DNA of 64,000 nucleotides from Caballeronia pedi (GTDB taxonomy: Bacteria; Pseudomonadota; Gammaproteobacteria; Burkholderiales; Burkholderiaceae), in contig NZ_FCOE02000001.1 in the NCBI RefSeq assembly GCF_001544915.2, positions 372,001 through 436,000 of the forward strand, given 5' to 3'. Each line of letters starts with the position of its first letter. The first letter of the stretch is position 1. Positions 27,584 to 38,384 of the stretch are shown here, in pieces. A program made the translations under genes and the position numbers. The notes below the pieces were generated by a model, which searched no databases, was not told the origin of the DNA, and saw only the letters and a program-made list of their open reading frames with translations.

Positions 27584-28828
27584 ATGCGCGTCGAACGGGT
27601 TCCACTCCGCTTAATCACCGCCGCGACGGCTGCCGTGTTCCTGGCAGCGTGCGGACAAAAACAATCGGCACCTCCGCCACAAACGCCCGAAGTCGGCATC
27701 GTCACCGTGCAGCCGACGAGCGTGCCGGTCGTCGTCGACCTGCCGGGCCGCACCAACGCCTACCTCGTCGCGCAAGTGCGCGCACGGGTGGATGGCATCG
27801 TGCTGCGCCGTGAATTCACCGAAGGCGCCGAGGTCAAGGCCGGTCAGCGGCTCTACAAGATCGATCCGGCGCCGTACCTCGCCGCGCTGAACAACGCGAA
27901 GGCGACGCTGGCGAAGGCCCAGGCGAACGTCGCGTCGCAGAACTCGCTCGTGTCGCGCTACAAGGTTCTCGTCGCGGCCAATGCAGTGTCGAAGCAGGAT
28001 TACGACAACGCCGTCGCCTCGCAGGGCCAGGCGGTAGCGGATGTAGCCGCCGGCAAGGCATCGGTGGATACCGCGCAGATCAACCTCGGCTACACCGACG
28101 TCGTCTCGCCGATCACCGGCCGCACCGGTCTGTCGCAGGTCACGCCCGGCGCGTACGTGCAGGCGAGCGCCGCGACGCTGCTCACGACCGTGCAGCAGCT
28201 CGATCCGATCTACGTCGACCTGACGCAATCGAGCGTCGACGGACTGAAGCTGCGCCGCCAGATTCAGGAAGGGCGGCTGCAGACCGAAGGCCTTCACGCC
28301 GCGAAAGTGACGCTCGTGCTCGAAGACGGCCGCACTTACACCGAACAGGGCAAGCTGCAGTTCTCGGACGTGAGCGTCGACCAGAGCACCGGTTCGGTGA
28401 CCGTGCGCGCGATCTTCCAGAACAAGGACCGCGTGCTCCTGCCGGGCATGTTCGTGCGCGCCCGAATTCAGGAAGGCGTGAACGACCACGCACTCGTCGT
28501 GCCGCAGATCGGCGTCACGCACGATCAGAAGGGCACGCCGACCGCGCTCGTCGTCAACAAGGACGACAAGGTCGAGCTGCGCCAGCTCGTCACGAGCGCC
28601 ACCTACGGCAACAACTGGGTGGTCGATAGCGGCCTGAACGCGGGTGACCGCGTGATCGTGAACGGCGTGGAGAAGGCGAAGCCCGGCATGCAGGTGAAGC
28701 CGGTCGACGCGAAATTCCCGTATCCCGCATCGGACGCGCAGGCGGCGTCCGCGCCGGGTGCCGCCGCTCCGGCCAACGCGAGCGGGGCGAGCGGTGCGCA
28801 GGCCGCATCGGCCGCCTCGGGCGCGTAA
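27584..28828 (+). CDS. bpeA: RND efflux periplasmic adaptor lipoprotein, copy 1
   Basis: A 414-residue membrane-fusion protein of the AcrA/MexA family that couples the inner-membrane pump to the outer-membrane channel. The lipobox FLAAC places the lipid on Cys23. The biotinyl-lipoyl halves ([34 protein letters not shown] and [17 protein letters not shown]), alpha-hairpin and beta-barrel domains are in the usual order, and the tail is Ala-rich. An open frame runs back to 27095, but the ATG at 27584 gives the signal sequence. It is 18 bases from the pump gene. Burkholderia BpeA and Pseudomonas MexA/TtgA are the closest families I recognise. Confidence 0.92.
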   Translation: MRVERVPLRLITAATAAVFLAACGQKQSAPPPQTPEVGIVTVQPTSVPVVVDLPGRTNAYLVAQVRARVDGIVLRREFTEGAEVKAGQRLYKIDPAPYLAALNNAKATLAKAQANVASQNSLVSRYKVLVAANAVSKQDYDNAVASQGQAVADVAAGKASVDTAQINLGYTDVVSPITGRTGLSQVTPGAYVQASAATLLTTVQQLDPIYVDLTQSSVDGLKLRRQIQEGRLQTEGLHAAKVTLVLEDGRTYTEQGKLQFSDVSVDQSTGSVTVRAIFQNKDRVLLPGMFVRARIQEGVNDHALVVPQIGVTHDQKGTPTALVVNKDDKVELRQLVTSATYGNNWVVDSGLNAGDRVIVNGVEKAKPGMQVKPVDAKFPYPASDAQAASAPGAAAPANASGASGAQAASAASGA

Positions 28829-28846
28829 TAACAGGGAGCCTGTTAC

Positions 28847-31800
28847 ATGGCAAAGTTTTTTATCGATCGGCCGATCTTCGCGTGGGTGATCGCGATCATC
28901 CTGATGCTGGCGGGGATGGCGTCGATCTTCACGCTGCCGGTCGCGCAGTATCCGACGATCGCGCCGCCTGCGATCCAGATCAGCGCGACGTACCCGGGCG
29001 CATCGGCGAGCACCGTGGAAAACACGGTCACGCAGGTGATCGAGCAGCAGATGACCGGCCTCGACCACTTGCTGTACCTGTCGTCGACCTCCGATGACTC
29101 CGGCACGGCCACCGTCACGCTGACGTTCGCGGCGGGCACCAACCCGGACATCGCGCAGGTGCAGGTGCAGAACAAGCTGCAGCTCGCCACGCCGCTGCTG
29201 CCGCAGGTCGTGCAGCAGCTCGGCACGAAGGTCACGAAATCGAGTTCGAGCTTCCTGCTCGTGCTCGCGTTCGTGTCCGAAGACGGCAGCATGAGCAAGT
29301 ACGACCTCGCGAACTTCGTGGCGTCGAACGTGGCCGATCCGCTCTCGCGTATCGACGGCGTCGGCACCACGACGCTGTTCGGCTCGCAGTACGCGATGCG
29401 CGTCTGGCTCGATGCGACCAAGCTGACGAACTATTCGCTCACGCCGGTCGACGTGAAGAACGCCATCACCAATCAGAACGTGCAGGTGGCGGCGGGCGGT
29501 CTCGGCGGCACGCCGGCGGTGCCGGGGCAGATGCTCCAGGCGACCATCACGGAAGCGACGCTCTTGCGCACGCCCGAGCAGTTCGGCGACATCCTGCTGA
29601 AGGTGAATCAGGACGGCTCGCGCGTGCGTCTGAAGGACGTCGCGCGGATCGAACTCGGCGGCGAAAACTACAACTTCGACACCAAGTACAACGGCCAGCC
29701 GACGGCCGGCTTCGGTATCCAGCTCGCGACGGGCGCCAACGCGCTGCAGACCGCGAAGCTGGTGCGCCAGAAGATCGACGATCTGTCGAAGTACTTCCCG
29801 CACGGGCTGGTGGTGAAGTATCCGTACGACACGACGCCGTTCGTGCGCCTGTCGATCGAGGAAGTGGTCAAGACGCTGATCGAAGGCATCGTGCTCGTGT
29901 TCCTCGTGATGTATCTGTTCCTGCAGAACCTGCGGGCGACGATCATCCCGACGATCGCGGTGCCGGTGGTGCTGCTCGGCACGTTCGCGATCATGTCGGC
30001 GGTGGGCTTCTCGATCAACGTGCTGTCGATGTTCGGCCTCGTGCTCGCCATCGGCCTGCTGGTGGACGATGCGATCGTGGTGGTGGAGAACGTCGAGCGG
30101 GTGATGACCGAGGAGCATCTGTCGCCTCGCGACGCCACCCGCAAGGCGATGGACCAGATCACCGGCGCGCTGGTCGGCGTGGCGCTCGTGCTGTCGGCGG
30201 TGTTCGTGCCGGTGGCGTTCTCGGGTGGCTCGGTCGGCGCGATCTACCGGCAGTTCTCGCTGACGATCGTGGCTGCGATGGTGCTGTCCGTGATGGTCGC
30301 GCTGGTTCTCACGCCGGCGCTGTGCGCGACGCTCCTGAAGCCGCATCCGGAAGGGCACGAGCCGGAGAAGAAGGGTTTCTTCGGCTGGTTCAACCGCACC
30401 TTCAACAAGAGCCAGGAGAAGTACCACGGCGGCGTGAAGCACGTGATTCGCCGCTCGGGGCGCTGGCTCATCATTTATATCGTCGTGATCGTCGCGGTCG
30501 GGATGCTGTTCCTGCGTCTGCCGAAGTCGTTCCTGCCCGATGAAGATCAGGGCACGATGTTCGTGCTCGTGCAGGCGCCCGCCGGCTCTACGCAGGAATA
30601 CACGGCGCACGTGCTGAAGGACGTGCAGGACTATCTGCTGAAGGACGAGAAGGCGATCGTCGAATCGGTGTTCACGGTGAACGGCTTCTCGTTCGCGGGA
30701 CGTGGCCAGAACTCCGGCCTCGTGTTCGTGCGGATGAAGGACTACGCGGACCGCCAGCACAGCAACGAGAAGGTGCAGGCGCTGGTCGGGCGCATGTTCA
30801 TGCACTTCGCGCCCTACAAGGACGCGCTGATCTTCCCGGTCAATCCGCCTTCGATTCCCGAACTCGGCACGGCGGCGGGCTTCGACTTCGAGCTGCAGGA
30901 TCGCGGCGGCCTCGGCCACGCGAAGCTGATGGAAGCGCGCAACATGCTGCTCGGCATGGCGTCGAAGGACCCGACGCTCGCGCAGGTGCGTCCGAACGGC
31001 CTGAACGACACACCGCAGTTCAAGGTGAACATCGACCGCGAGAAGGCCAATGCGCTCGGCGTCGCGATTTCGGACATCGACCAGACGTTCTCGATCGCGT
31101 GGGCCTCGCAGTACGTGAACAACTTCCTCGACGTCGATAACCGGATCAAGAAGGTCTACGTGCAGGGCGACGGCCCGTTCCGCATGAATCCGGACGACCT
31201 GAGCAAGTGGTACGTGCGCAATGGCGCGGGAACGATGGTGCCGTTCGGCGCATTCGCGACCGGCAACTGGACCTACGGTTCGCCGAAGCTCGAGCGTTAC
31301 AACGGTATCTCGGCGGTGGAAATCCAGGGCGCGGCGGCTCCCGGCAAGTCGACCGGTCAGGCGATGACCGCGATGGAAGCGATCGCGGCGAAGCTGCCGG
31401 CGGGCATCGGCTACGAGTGGACGGGTCTGTCGTATCAGGAACGCCAGTCCGGTTCGCAGGCGCCGATCCTGTACGGCATCTCGATCCTCGTCGTGTTCCT
31501 GTGTCTCGCGGCGCTGTATGAAAGCTGGTCGATTCCGTTCTCGGTGATCATGGTCGTGCCGCTCGGCGTGCTGGGCGCGCTCTTGGCCGCGACGCTGCGC
31601 GGTCTGGAGAACGACGTGTTCTTCCAGGTCGGTCTGTTGACGACGGTGGGTCTGTCGGCGAAGAACGCGATTCTGATCGTGGAGTTCGCGCGTGAGCTGC
31701 GCATGCAGGGCATGTCGACGGTGGAAGCGGCGATGGAAGCGGCGCGCCTGCGGTTGCGCCCGATTCTGATGACCTCGCTCGCGTTCATTCTCGGCGTGCT

Positions 31801-32011
31801 GCCGCTCGCGATCAGCAATGGCGCGGGCTCGGCGAGCCAGCACGCGATCGGCACCGGCGTGATCGGCGGCATGTTGACCGCGACGTTCCTCGCCATCTTC
31901 ATGATCCCGATGTTCTTTGTCGTTATCAGCAAGTTCAGCAAGAGCAAGGACATGCCGGCACCGGGTTCGTCGGGCGACATCGAAGGCACGAACGGTAAGG
32001 AAGGACACTGA
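28847..32011 (+). CDS. bpeB: RND multidrug efflux pump, HAE1 family, copy 1
   Basis: A 1054-residue AcrB/MexB-type proton-drug antiporter with twelve membrane helices and two large periplasmic loops. Proton-relay residues are present at the AcrB positions: Asp407-Asp408 in [13 protein letters not shown] and Lys939 in [13 protein letters not shown]. The N-terminus [19 protein letters not shown] is typical of the family. A GGGAG ribosome binding site precedes the ATG. The pump lies between its adaptor and channel genes. The very similar pump at 35204-38383 indicates operon duplication. Likely substrates are multiple hydrophobic drugs or signals, by analogy with BpeB. Confidence 0.95.
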   Translation: MAKFFIDRPIFAWVIAIILMLAGMASIFTLPVAQYPTIAPPAIQISATYPGASASTVENTVTQVIEQQMTGLDHLLYLSSTSDDSGTATVTLTFAAGTNPDIAQVQVQNKLQLATPLLPQVVQQLGTKVTKSSSSFLLVLAFVSEDGSMSKYDLANFVASNVADPLSRIDGVGTTTLFGSQYAMRVWLDATKLTNYSLTPVDVKNAITNQNVQVAAGGLGGTPAVPGQMLQATITEATLLRTPEQFGDILLKVNQDGSRVRLKDVARIELGGENYNFDTKYNGQPTAGFGIQLATGANALQTAKLVRQKIDDLSKYFPHGLVVKYPYDTTPFVRLSIEEVVKTLIEGIVLVFLVMYLFLQNLRATIIPTIAVPVVLLGTFAIMSAVGFSINVLSMFGLVLAIGLLVDDAIVVVENVERVMTEEHLSPRDATRKAMDQITGALVGVALVLSAVFVPVAFSGGSVGAIYRQFSLTIVAAMVLSVMVALVLTPALCATLLKPHPEGHEPEKKGFFGWFNRTFNKSQEKYHGGVKHVIRRSGRWLIIYIVVIVAVGMLFLRLPKSFLPDEDQGTMFVLVQAPAGSTQEYTAHVLKDVQDYLLKDEKAIVESVFTVNGFSFAGRGQNSGLVFVRMKDYADRQHSNEKVQALVGRMFMHFAPYKDALIFPVNPPSIPELGTAAGFDFELQDRGGLGHAKLMEARNMLLGMASKDPTLAQVRPNGLNDTPQFKVNIDREKANALGVAISDIDQTFSIAWASQYVNNFLDVDNRIKKVYVQGDGPFRMNPDDLSKWYVRNGAGTMVPFGAFATGNWTYGSPKLERYNGISAVEIQGAAAPGKSTGQAMTAMEAIAAKLPAGIGYEWTGLSYQERQSGSQAPILYGISILVVFLCLAALYESWSIPFSVIMVVPLGVLGALLAATLRGLENDVFFQVGLLTTVGLSAKNAILIVEFARELRMQGMSTVEAAMEAARLRLRPILMTSLAFILGVLPLAISNGAGSASQHAIGTGVIGGMLTATFLAIFMIPMFFVVISKFSKSKDMPAPGSSGDIEGTNGKEGH

Positions 32012-32012
32012 G

Positions 32013-33542
32013 ATGCTTAAACATTCCTTGATCGCGGCCGCCGTGGCGGTATTCGCCGCGGGCTGCACGCTCCAGCCGAAGTACGAGCGGCCGCCCGAGC
32101 CCGTCACGCAGACGTTTCCCGAAGGCGGCGTGTACGCGCACCAGCCGGATGCGTCGTCTTCGGCGAGCAATGGCCGCACCGCGAACGGGCAGAGCGCGCC
32201 GGAAATCGGCTGGCGCGACTTCTTCGCCGATGCGCGCCTGCAAAAGATCGTCGAGCTCGCACTGAAGAACAACCGCGACCTGCGCGTCTCGGTCCTCAAC
32301 GTCGAGGCGGCGCAGGCGCAGTATCAGATCACGCGCGCCGGACTCTTTCCGACGCTCGAAGGCGCCGCGTCGCAAAGCAAGCAGCGCACGCCGAAGAATC
32401 TGTCGTTCTTCAACCAGACGATCTCGAACACGTATTCGGTCGGCCTGAACGCGTCGTGGGAAATCGACTTCTTCGGGCGCATCCGCAGCCTGAAGGATCA
32501 GGCGCTCGCGCAGTATCTGTCGACGGCGGAATCGCGCAAGGCGGCGGAGATCGCGCTGGTGTCGTCGGTGGCGGACCAGTATCTGACGATGCTCGCCTAC
32601 GACGACGCGCTCGCGGTTACGCAGAACACGCTGAAGACCGCGCAGGAGTCGTTCCGTATCACCAAGCTGCAGTACGACAACGGCACGGGCACGGAACTGG
32701 ACTTGCGCCAGTCGGAAGGCGTGGTCGAAGAGGCGCAGGCGAACCTGCAAACGCAGGCGCGTCTGCGTGCGCAGGCGGAGAACGGGCTCGTGCTGCTGGT
32801 CGGCGAGCCGTTGCCGGCGGATCTTCCCGCTGGCATGCCGCTCGACACGCAGAACATCTTGTCCGATATCCCGGCGGGCCTGCCGTCCGATCTGCTGACG
32901 CGCCGTCCCGACATCGCGGCGGCGGAGCAGTCGCTGCTCGCGGCCAACGCGAACATCGGCGCGGCGCGTGCGGCGTTCTTCCCGCGCGTTTCGCTGACGG
33001 GCAGCTTCGGCACGCTGTCGCCCACGCTCGGCGGTCTCTTCAAGCCGGGTTCGGCGGCGTGGTCTTTCGCGCCGCAGATCACGGTGCCGATCTTCGAGGG
33101 CGGCCAGAACAAGGCCAATCTCGATCTCGCGAACGTGCAGAAGCGCATCGAGATCGCCAACTACGAGAAGGCGATCCAGACCGCGTTCCGCGAAGTCGCG
33201 GACGGCCTCGCCGCGCGCGGCACCTTCGACGAGCAGATCAAGTCGCTCGAGCGTTTCGTGAACTCGCAGAGCCGTCGTCTGGAGTTGTCGGACCTGCGCT
33301 ATCGCAACGGCGTCGACAGCTATCTCGCGGTGCTGACCGCGCAGACGGCGCTCTACGAAGCGCAGCAACTGCTGATCACGGCGCGGCTGAACCGCCTGAC
33401 CAACCTCGTCGATCTGTATCAGTTCATGGGCGGCGGCTGGATCGAGCGTTCCGGCGACGCGCCGCGCCCGGCCGATGCACCCGTCGACTACGGCTCGGAG
33501 CGCGCGCCGCAGCCGGCCTCGGCGCCGGCGGCGGCGGGTTGA
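32013..33542 (+). CDS. oprB: Outer-membrane efflux lipoprotein, OprM/OprB type, copy 1
   Basis: A 509-residue TolC-superfamily channel. The lipobox FAAGC puts the lipid anchor on Cys18. The two outer-membrane efflux protein repeats are evident, with family segments IGWRDFFADARLQKIVELALKNNRDLR, LNASWEIDFFGRIRSL, LLTRRPDIAAAEQ and SLTGSFGTLSP. The ATG at 32013 lies two bases after the pump stop, with AAGGAAGGA as ribosome binding site; a longer open frame upstream is an overlap artefact. The C-terminal tail is Ala/Pro-rich. A strong terminator closes the operon. Confidence 0.92.
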   Translation: MLKHSLIAAAVAVFAAGCTLQPKYERPPEPVTQTFPEGGVYAHQPDASSSASNGRTANGQSAPEIGWRDFFADARLQKIVELALKNNRDLRVSVLNVEAAQAQYQITRAGLFPTLEGAASQSKQRTPKNLSFFNQTISNTYSVGLNASWEIDFFGRIRSLKDQALAQYLSTAESRKAAEIALVSSVADQYLTMLAYDDALAVTQNTLKTAQESFRITKLQYDNGTGTELDLRQSEGVVEEAQANLQTQARLRAQAENGLVLLVGEPLPADLPAGMPLDTQNILSDIPAGLPSDLLTRRPDIAAAEQSLLAANANIGAARAAFFPRVSLTGSFGTLSPTLGGLFKPGSAAWSFAPQITVPIFEGGQNKANLDLANVQKRIEIANYEKAIQTAFREVADGLAARGTFDEQIKSLERFVNSQSRRLELSDLRYRNGVDSYLAVLTAQTALYEAQQLLITARLNRLTNLVDLYQFMGGGWIERSGDAPRPADAPVDYGSERAPQPASAPAAAG

Positions 33543-33582
33543 GCTGCGAGTTGAGCTGATTCGACTCGATGTGTTGCAGATG

Positions 33583-33608
33583 AAGCCCGGCCTCGCGCCG
33601 GGCTTTTT
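33583..33608 (+). terminator. Terminator of the first efflux operon
   Basis: The arms AAGCCCGGC (33583-33591) and GCCGGGCTT (33597-33605) with loop CTCGC are followed by TTTC. This separates the two efflux operons transcriptionally. Confidence 0.85.
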
Positions 33609-34010
33609 CATTGTGTTTCCAATGTCCGCTCCCGCGTCCGCACGCGCGAGACTGTGACAAAACTTTGCTTCTGCAGACGCTTCGCCATCTTTGTTTTAAT
33701 CACCATCAAATTTTCACAGATTTGCCAGTAGTTTAGGCATCCTCATCGCGGGCGATATCTATAATCGGCTGCTTGTCATAGCCAGTACCGCGCGATCGCT
33801 CGCCACATCCGGACCGAAAATTCGCGCTCGGGCCCGGTCTACATTCAGTTATCCCAAAAATATCGTCGCCTTTCAGGAGATGACGGCGCCGTCACGCGCC
33901 GGCGGCGCTTTACCGAGCGACGCGACGATCAGCCACTCCCGACGCGCCGTCGAACCGGAACACCGGTTCGCGCACGTTTCATCTTCAGCAACTTCAGAGG
34001 TCTGCGTCCC
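33609..34010. promoter_or_regulatory. Noncoding region with likely promoter of the second efflux operon
   Basis: No gene is seen in these 402 bases. The stretch 33660-33770 is AT-rich for this genome and contains a perfect -10 hexamer TATAAT at 33760-33765, though no convincing -35 at 16-18 bases. No palindrome like that at 27280-27299 is visible, so the second operon probably does not share the same operator. Confidence 0.45.
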
Positions 34011-35189
34011 ATGCTTCTCAAACGGATTCCATACCGCGTAATCGGTGTCACGACGGCGGCCCTGCTGGCAGCCGGCTGCGGGGAGAAACCTCCCGCGATG
34101 GCTTCGCACACGCCGGAAGTCGGCGTCGTCACGCTCGCATCGGTCGCGGTTCCGGTCACAGCCGAACTGACGGGCCGCACGAGCGCTTTCGTCGATGCCC
34201 AGGTGCGCGCGCGCGTCGACGGAATCGTGCTGCGCCGCGAATTCACCGAAGGCAGCGTCGTCAAGGCGGGGCAGCGGCTCTACAAGATCGATCCCGCGCC
34301 GTACATCGCGCAACTGAACAACGCGAAGGCATCGTATGCGAAGGCGCAGGCGAACCTCATTTCGACGACTGCGCAGGCGGAACGCTACAAGGTGCTCGTC
34401 GCGGCGAACGCGGTCAGCAAGCAGGACTACGACAACGCGGTGGCGTTGCAAGGTCAGGCGCAAGCCGATGTCGCTTCCGCGAAGGCCGCGATCGATACCG
34501 CGCAGATCAACCTCGGCTATACGGACGTGACCTCGCCCGTGACCGGCCAGGCCGGCATCTCGCAGGTCACGCCGGGCGCTTACGTCCAGGCTGCGCAGGC
34601 GACGCTGATGGTCACGGTCCAGCAGCTCGATCCGATGTACGTGGACCTCACGCAATCGAGCCTCGACGGCCTCAAGCTGCGCCGTCAGATCCAGGAAGGG
34701 CGTCTTTCGACCAACGGCCCGAACGCCGCGAAGGTCACGCTGATCCTGGAAGACGGCCGCGTCTATTCGGAGCAGGGCAAGCTGCAATTCAGCGACGTGA
34801 CCGTGGACCCGTCGACCGGCTCCGTCACCGTGCGCGCGGTCTTCCTGAACAAGGACCGCGTGCTGCTGCCGGGCATGTTCGTGCGCGCGCGCATCGAGGA
34901 AGGCGTGAATCCGGACGCGCTCGTCGTGCCGGTGCAGGGCGTCACGCATGACCAGAAGGGCACGCCGATCGCGATGGTCGTCGACAAGGACAACAAGGCG
35001 GCGTTGCGTCCGCTCGTGACGTCGGGCACGCACGGCCAGAACTGGGTGGTCGACGGCGGCCTGAAAGCGGGCGATCGCGTGATCGTCGAGGGCATCGACA
35101 AGGTGCGTCCCGGAATGGAAGTGAAGGCGGTGCCCGCGCATCTGCCGGAAGCGTCCGCGGATGCGGCGACGCCCGCTTCCGGCGCATAA
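34011..35189 (+). CDS. RND efflux periplasmic adaptor lipoprotein, copy 2
   Basis: A 392-residue AcrA/MexA-family adaptor closely similar to the protein at 27584-28828 over its whole length but with a shorter C-terminal tail. The lipobox LAAGC anchors it at Cys23. The same lipoyl halves ([34 protein letters not shown]) are present. An AGAGG sequence precedes the ATG. It starts a second complete tripartite operon with no adjacent regulator gene. Confidence 0.92.
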   Translation: MLLKRIPYRVIGVTTAALLAAGCGEKPPAMASHTPEVGVVTLASVAVPVTAELTGRTSAFVDAQVRARVDGIVLRREFTEGSVVKAGQRLYKIDPAPYIAQLNNAKASYAKAQANLISTTAQAERYKVLVAANAVSKQDYDNAVALQGQAQADVASAKAAIDTAQINLGYTDVTSPVTGQAGISQVTPGAYVQAAQATLMVTVQQLDPMYVDLTQSSLDGLKLRRQIQEGRLSTNGPNAAKVTLILEDGRVYSEQGKLQFSDVTVDPSTGSVTVRAVFLNKDRVLLPGMFVRARIEEGVNPDALVVPVQGVTHDQKGTPIAMVVDKDNKAALRPLVTSGTHGQNWVVDGGLKAGDRVIVEGIDKVRPGMEVKAVPAHLPEASADAATPASGA

Positions 35190-35203
35190 GGGAGGCACGC
35201 CAT

Positions 35204-38200
35204 ATGGCCAGGTTCTTTATCGATCGCCCGATTTTCGCGTGGGTGATCGCCATCATTCTGATGCTGGCGGGTCTCGCGTCGGTCACGACGCTGCCGGTCG
35301 CGCAGTATCCGACCATCGCGCCGCCCGCGATCCAGATTTCCGCCAACTATCCCGGCGCTTCGGCACAGACGGTGGAGAACACCGTCACGCAGGTGATCGA
35401 GCAGCAGATGAGCGGGCTCGACCATCTGCTGTATCTGTCGTCCACATCCGATGACAGCGGCACCGCGACCGTCACGCTGACCTTTGCCGCCGGCACCAAC
35501 GCGGACATCGCGCAGGTGCAGGTGCAGAACAAGCTGCAACTGGCCACGCCCAATCTGCCGGCCGTCGTGCAGCAGTTGGGCATCAGCGTGACCAAGTCGA
35601 GCAGCAGCTTCCTGCTCGTGCTGGCGTTCGTGTCCGAAGACGGCAGCATGAGCCGCGACGACCTCGCGAACTACGTGGCGTCGAACGTGCAGGATTCGGT
35701 CAGCCGTCTGAACGGCGTCGGCACCGTGACGCTGTTCGGCTCGCAGTACGCCATGCGGATCTGGCTCGATCCGAACAAGCTGACCAAGTTCAACCTCACG
35801 CCGGTGGACGTGCAGAACGCGCTGCAATCGCAGAACGTGCAGGTCGCGGGCGGGCAACTGGGCGGCGTGCCCGCCGTGCCCGGCCAGTCGATGCAGGCGA
35901 CCATCACCGAAGCGACGCTCCTGCGCACGCCCGAGCAGTTCGGCAACGTGCTGCTGAAAGTGAATCAGGACGGCTCGCAGGTGCGCCTGCGCGACGTCGC
36001 GCGCATCGGTCTGGGCGGCGAGAACTACAACTTCGAGACGCAGTACAACGGCCGTCCGGCGGCGGGCTTCGGCATTCAGCTCGCGACCGGCGCGAACGCG
36101 CTCGCCACCGCCAACGCGGTGCGCGCGAAGATCGATCAGCTTTCGAAGTTCTTCCCGCACGGCCTGGTTGTGAAGTACCCGTACGACACGACGCCCTTCG
36201 TGAAGCAGTCGATCTCCGATGTGATCAAGACGCTCTTCGAGGCCATCGTGCTGGTGTTCCTCGTGATGTACCTGTTCCTGCAGAACCTGCGCGCGACGCT
36301 GATTCCGACCATCGCCGTGCCGGTGGTGCTGCTCGGCACCTTCGCGATCATGTCGGCGGCCGGTTTCTCGATCAACACGCTGTCGATGTTCGGCCTCGTG
36401 CTCGCCATCGGCCTGCTGGTGGACGATGCCATCGTGGTCGTGGAGAACGTCGAGCGGGTGATGACGGAGGAAGGGTTGTCGCCGAAGGAAGCCACGAAAA
36501 AGGCGATGAGCCAGATCACCGGCGCGCTCGTCGGCGTGGCGCTCGTGCTCGCGGCGGTGTTCGTGCCGGTGGCGTTCACGGGCGGCTCGGTCGGCGCGAT
36601 CTACCGTCAGTTCTCGCTGACGATCGTCTCGGCGATGGGCCTTTCGGTCCTCACCGCGATGGTGCTCACCCCGGCGCTGTGCGCAACGATGCTGAAGCCG
36701 CATCCGCAGGGGCACGAGGAAAAGAAGACGGGCTTCTTCGGCTGGTTCAACCGCACCTTCGCGAAGAGCCAGGCGAAGTATCACGGCGGCGTGGCGCACG
36801 TCATCAAACGCTCGGGGCGCTGGCTCATCATTTATCTCGTGATCATCGTCGCGGTGGGCATGTTGTTCACGCGTCTGCCGAAGGCGTTCCTGCCGGACGA
36901 AGACCAGGGCACGATGTTCGTGCTGGTGGCCACGCCCGCAGGCGCCACGCAGGAAATGACGCAGCGCGCGCTGGACGATGTCGCGGGCTATCTGCTGAAG
37001 AAGGAAAGCGCGATCGTCGAATCGGTGTTCACGGTGAACGGCTACAGCTTCGCGGGTCATGGCCAGAACTCGGGCCTCGTCTTCGTGCGGCTGAAGGACT
37101 TCAATCAGCGCACGAGCGCCAACGAGAAAGTCCAGGCGCTGGTCGGCCGCACTTACGGCACGTTCGCAGGCTACAAGAACGCGCTCGTGTTCCCGGTGAA
37201 TCCGCCGTCCATTCCGGAACTCGGCACGGCTTCGGGCTTCGACTTCGAGCTTCAGGACCGCGCCGGTCTCGGCCACGAAAAGCTCATGCAGGCGCGCGCG
37301 ATGCTGCTCGGCATGGCCGCGAAGGACCCGACGCTCGCTCAGGTGCGCCCCAACGGCCTGAACGACGCGCCGCAGTTCAAGGTGAGCATCGACCGCCAGA
37401 AGGCGATCGCGCAGGGCGTCGATCCATCGATGATCGACCAGACGTTCTCGATCGCGTGGGCATCGAAGTATGTGAACAACTTCCTCGATACCGACAGCCG
37501 CATCAAGAAGGTCTACATGCAGAGCGATGCGCCGTTCCGCATGTCGCCGGAGAACATCGACAGCTGGTACGTGCGCAATGCGTCCGGCTCGATGGTGCCG
37601 TTCTCCTCGTTCGCGACGACCGAATGGAGCTACGGCTCGCCCAAGCTCGAGCGCTACAACGGCTTGTCGTCGATCGAAATCCAGGGCGTCGCGACGCCGG
37701 GCAAATCCACCGGCCAGGCGATGGCCGCGATGGAAGCGCTCGCGGCGAAGCTGCCGGCCGGCATCGGCTATGAATGGACGGGGCTGTCGTATCAGCAGAT
37801 CCAGTCCGGCTCGCAGGCGCCGATTCTCTACGGCATCTCGATTCTCGTCGTGTTCCTGTGTCTCGCGGCGCTGTACGAGAGCTGGTCGATTCCGTTCTCC
37901 GTGATCATGGTCGTGCCGCTCGGCGTGATCGGCGCATTGCTCGCCGTGTCGCTGCGCGGACTGGAGAACGACGTGTTCTTCCAGGTCGGCTTGCTGACCA
38001 CGGTCGGGTTGTCGGCGAAGAACGCGATTCTGATCGTCGAGTTCGCGCGTGATCTCCAGGTCTCGCAAAAGATGGGGCCGATCGAGGCGGCGCTGGAAGC
38101 GGCGCGCCTGCGTCTGCGGCCGATTCTGATGACCTCGCTCGCCTTCATCCTCGGCACCATGCCGCTCGCGATCAGCAACGGCGCGGGCTCGGGCAGCCAG

Positions 38201-38383
38201 CACGCGATCGGCACCGGCGTGATCGGCGGGATGGTGACTGCGACTTTCCTCGCCATCTTCATGGTGCCGATGTTCTTCGTCGTCGTGCGCGCGCGCTTCG
38301 GCGGCGACAAGGAGGACACGGAGGCCGCGCTCGCGCGTTATGACGCGCAGCGGCGCGCGCAACAGGGCAACGAAGGACACTGA
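35204..38383 (+). CDS. RND multidrug efflux pump, HAE1 family, copy 2
   Basis: A 1059-residue AcrB/MexB-type pump, a close paralogue of the pump at 28847-32011. The proton-relay residues Asp407-Asp408 and Lys939 are at identical positions. Differences are concentrated in the periplasmic loops and in the charged C-terminal tail ([19 protein letters not shown]), which is where substrate range or partner binding could have diverged. A GGGAGG ribosome binding site precedes the ATG, and the spacing to its adaptor is 14 bases. Confidence 0.95.
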   Translation: MARFFIDRPIFAWVIAIILMLAGLASVTTLPVAQYPTIAPPAIQISANYPGASAQTVENTVTQVIEQQMSGLDHLLYLSSTSDDSGTATVTLTFAAGTNADIAQVQVQNKLQLATPNLPAVVQQLGISVTKSSSSFLLVLAFVSEDGSMSRDDLANYVASNVQDSVSRLNGVGTVTLFGSQYAMRIWLDPNKLTKFNLTPVDVQNALQSQNVQVAGGQLGGVPAVPGQSMQATITEATLLRTPEQFGNVLLKVNQDGSQVRLRDVARIGLGGENYNFETQYNGRPAAGFGIQLATGANALATANAVRAKIDQLSKFFPHGLVVKYPYDTTPFVKQSISDVIKTLFEAIVLVFLVMYLFLQNLRATLIPTIAVPVVLLGTFAIMSAAGFSINTLSMFGLVLAIGLLVDDAIVVVENVERVMTEEGLSPKEATKKAMSQITGALVGVALVLAAVFVPVAFTGGSVGAIYRQFSLTIVSAMGLSVLTAMVLTPALCATMLKPHPQGHEEKKTGFFGWFNRTFAKSQAKYHGGVAHVIKRSGRWLIIYLVIIVAVGMLFTRLPKAFLPDEDQGTMFVLVATPAGATQEMTQRALDDVAGYLLKKESAIVESVFTVNGYSFAGHGQNSGLVFVRLKDFNQRTSANEKVQALVGRTYGTFAGYKNALVFPVNPPSIPELGTASGFDFELQDRAGLGHEKLMQARAMLLGMAAKDPTLAQVRPNGLNDAPQFKVSIDRQKAIAQGVDPSMIDQTFSIAWASKYVNNFLDTDSRIKKVYMQSDAPFRMSPENIDSWYVRNASGSMVPFSSFATTEWSYGSPKLERYNGLSSIEIQGVATPGKSTGQAMAAMEALAAKLPAGIGYEWTGLSYQQIQSGSQAPILYGISILVVFLCLAALYESWSIPFSVIMVVPLGVIGALLAVSLRGLENDVFFQVGLLTTVGLSAKNAILIVEFARDLQVSQKMGPIEAALEAARLRLRPILMTSLAFILGTMPLAISNGAGSGSQHAIGTGVIGGMVTATFLAIFMVPMFFVVVRARFGGDKEDTEAALARYDAQRRAQQGNEGH

Positions 38384-38384
38384 C

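Noticed and set aside
27611..32299. A 1562-codon open frame on the - strand, with similar ones at 34763-38440 and 13949-17221
   Set aside because: These run antisense to well-supported pump and adhesin genes, have Arg/His-rich low-complexity translations and no family features. They are by-products of high GC codon bias.
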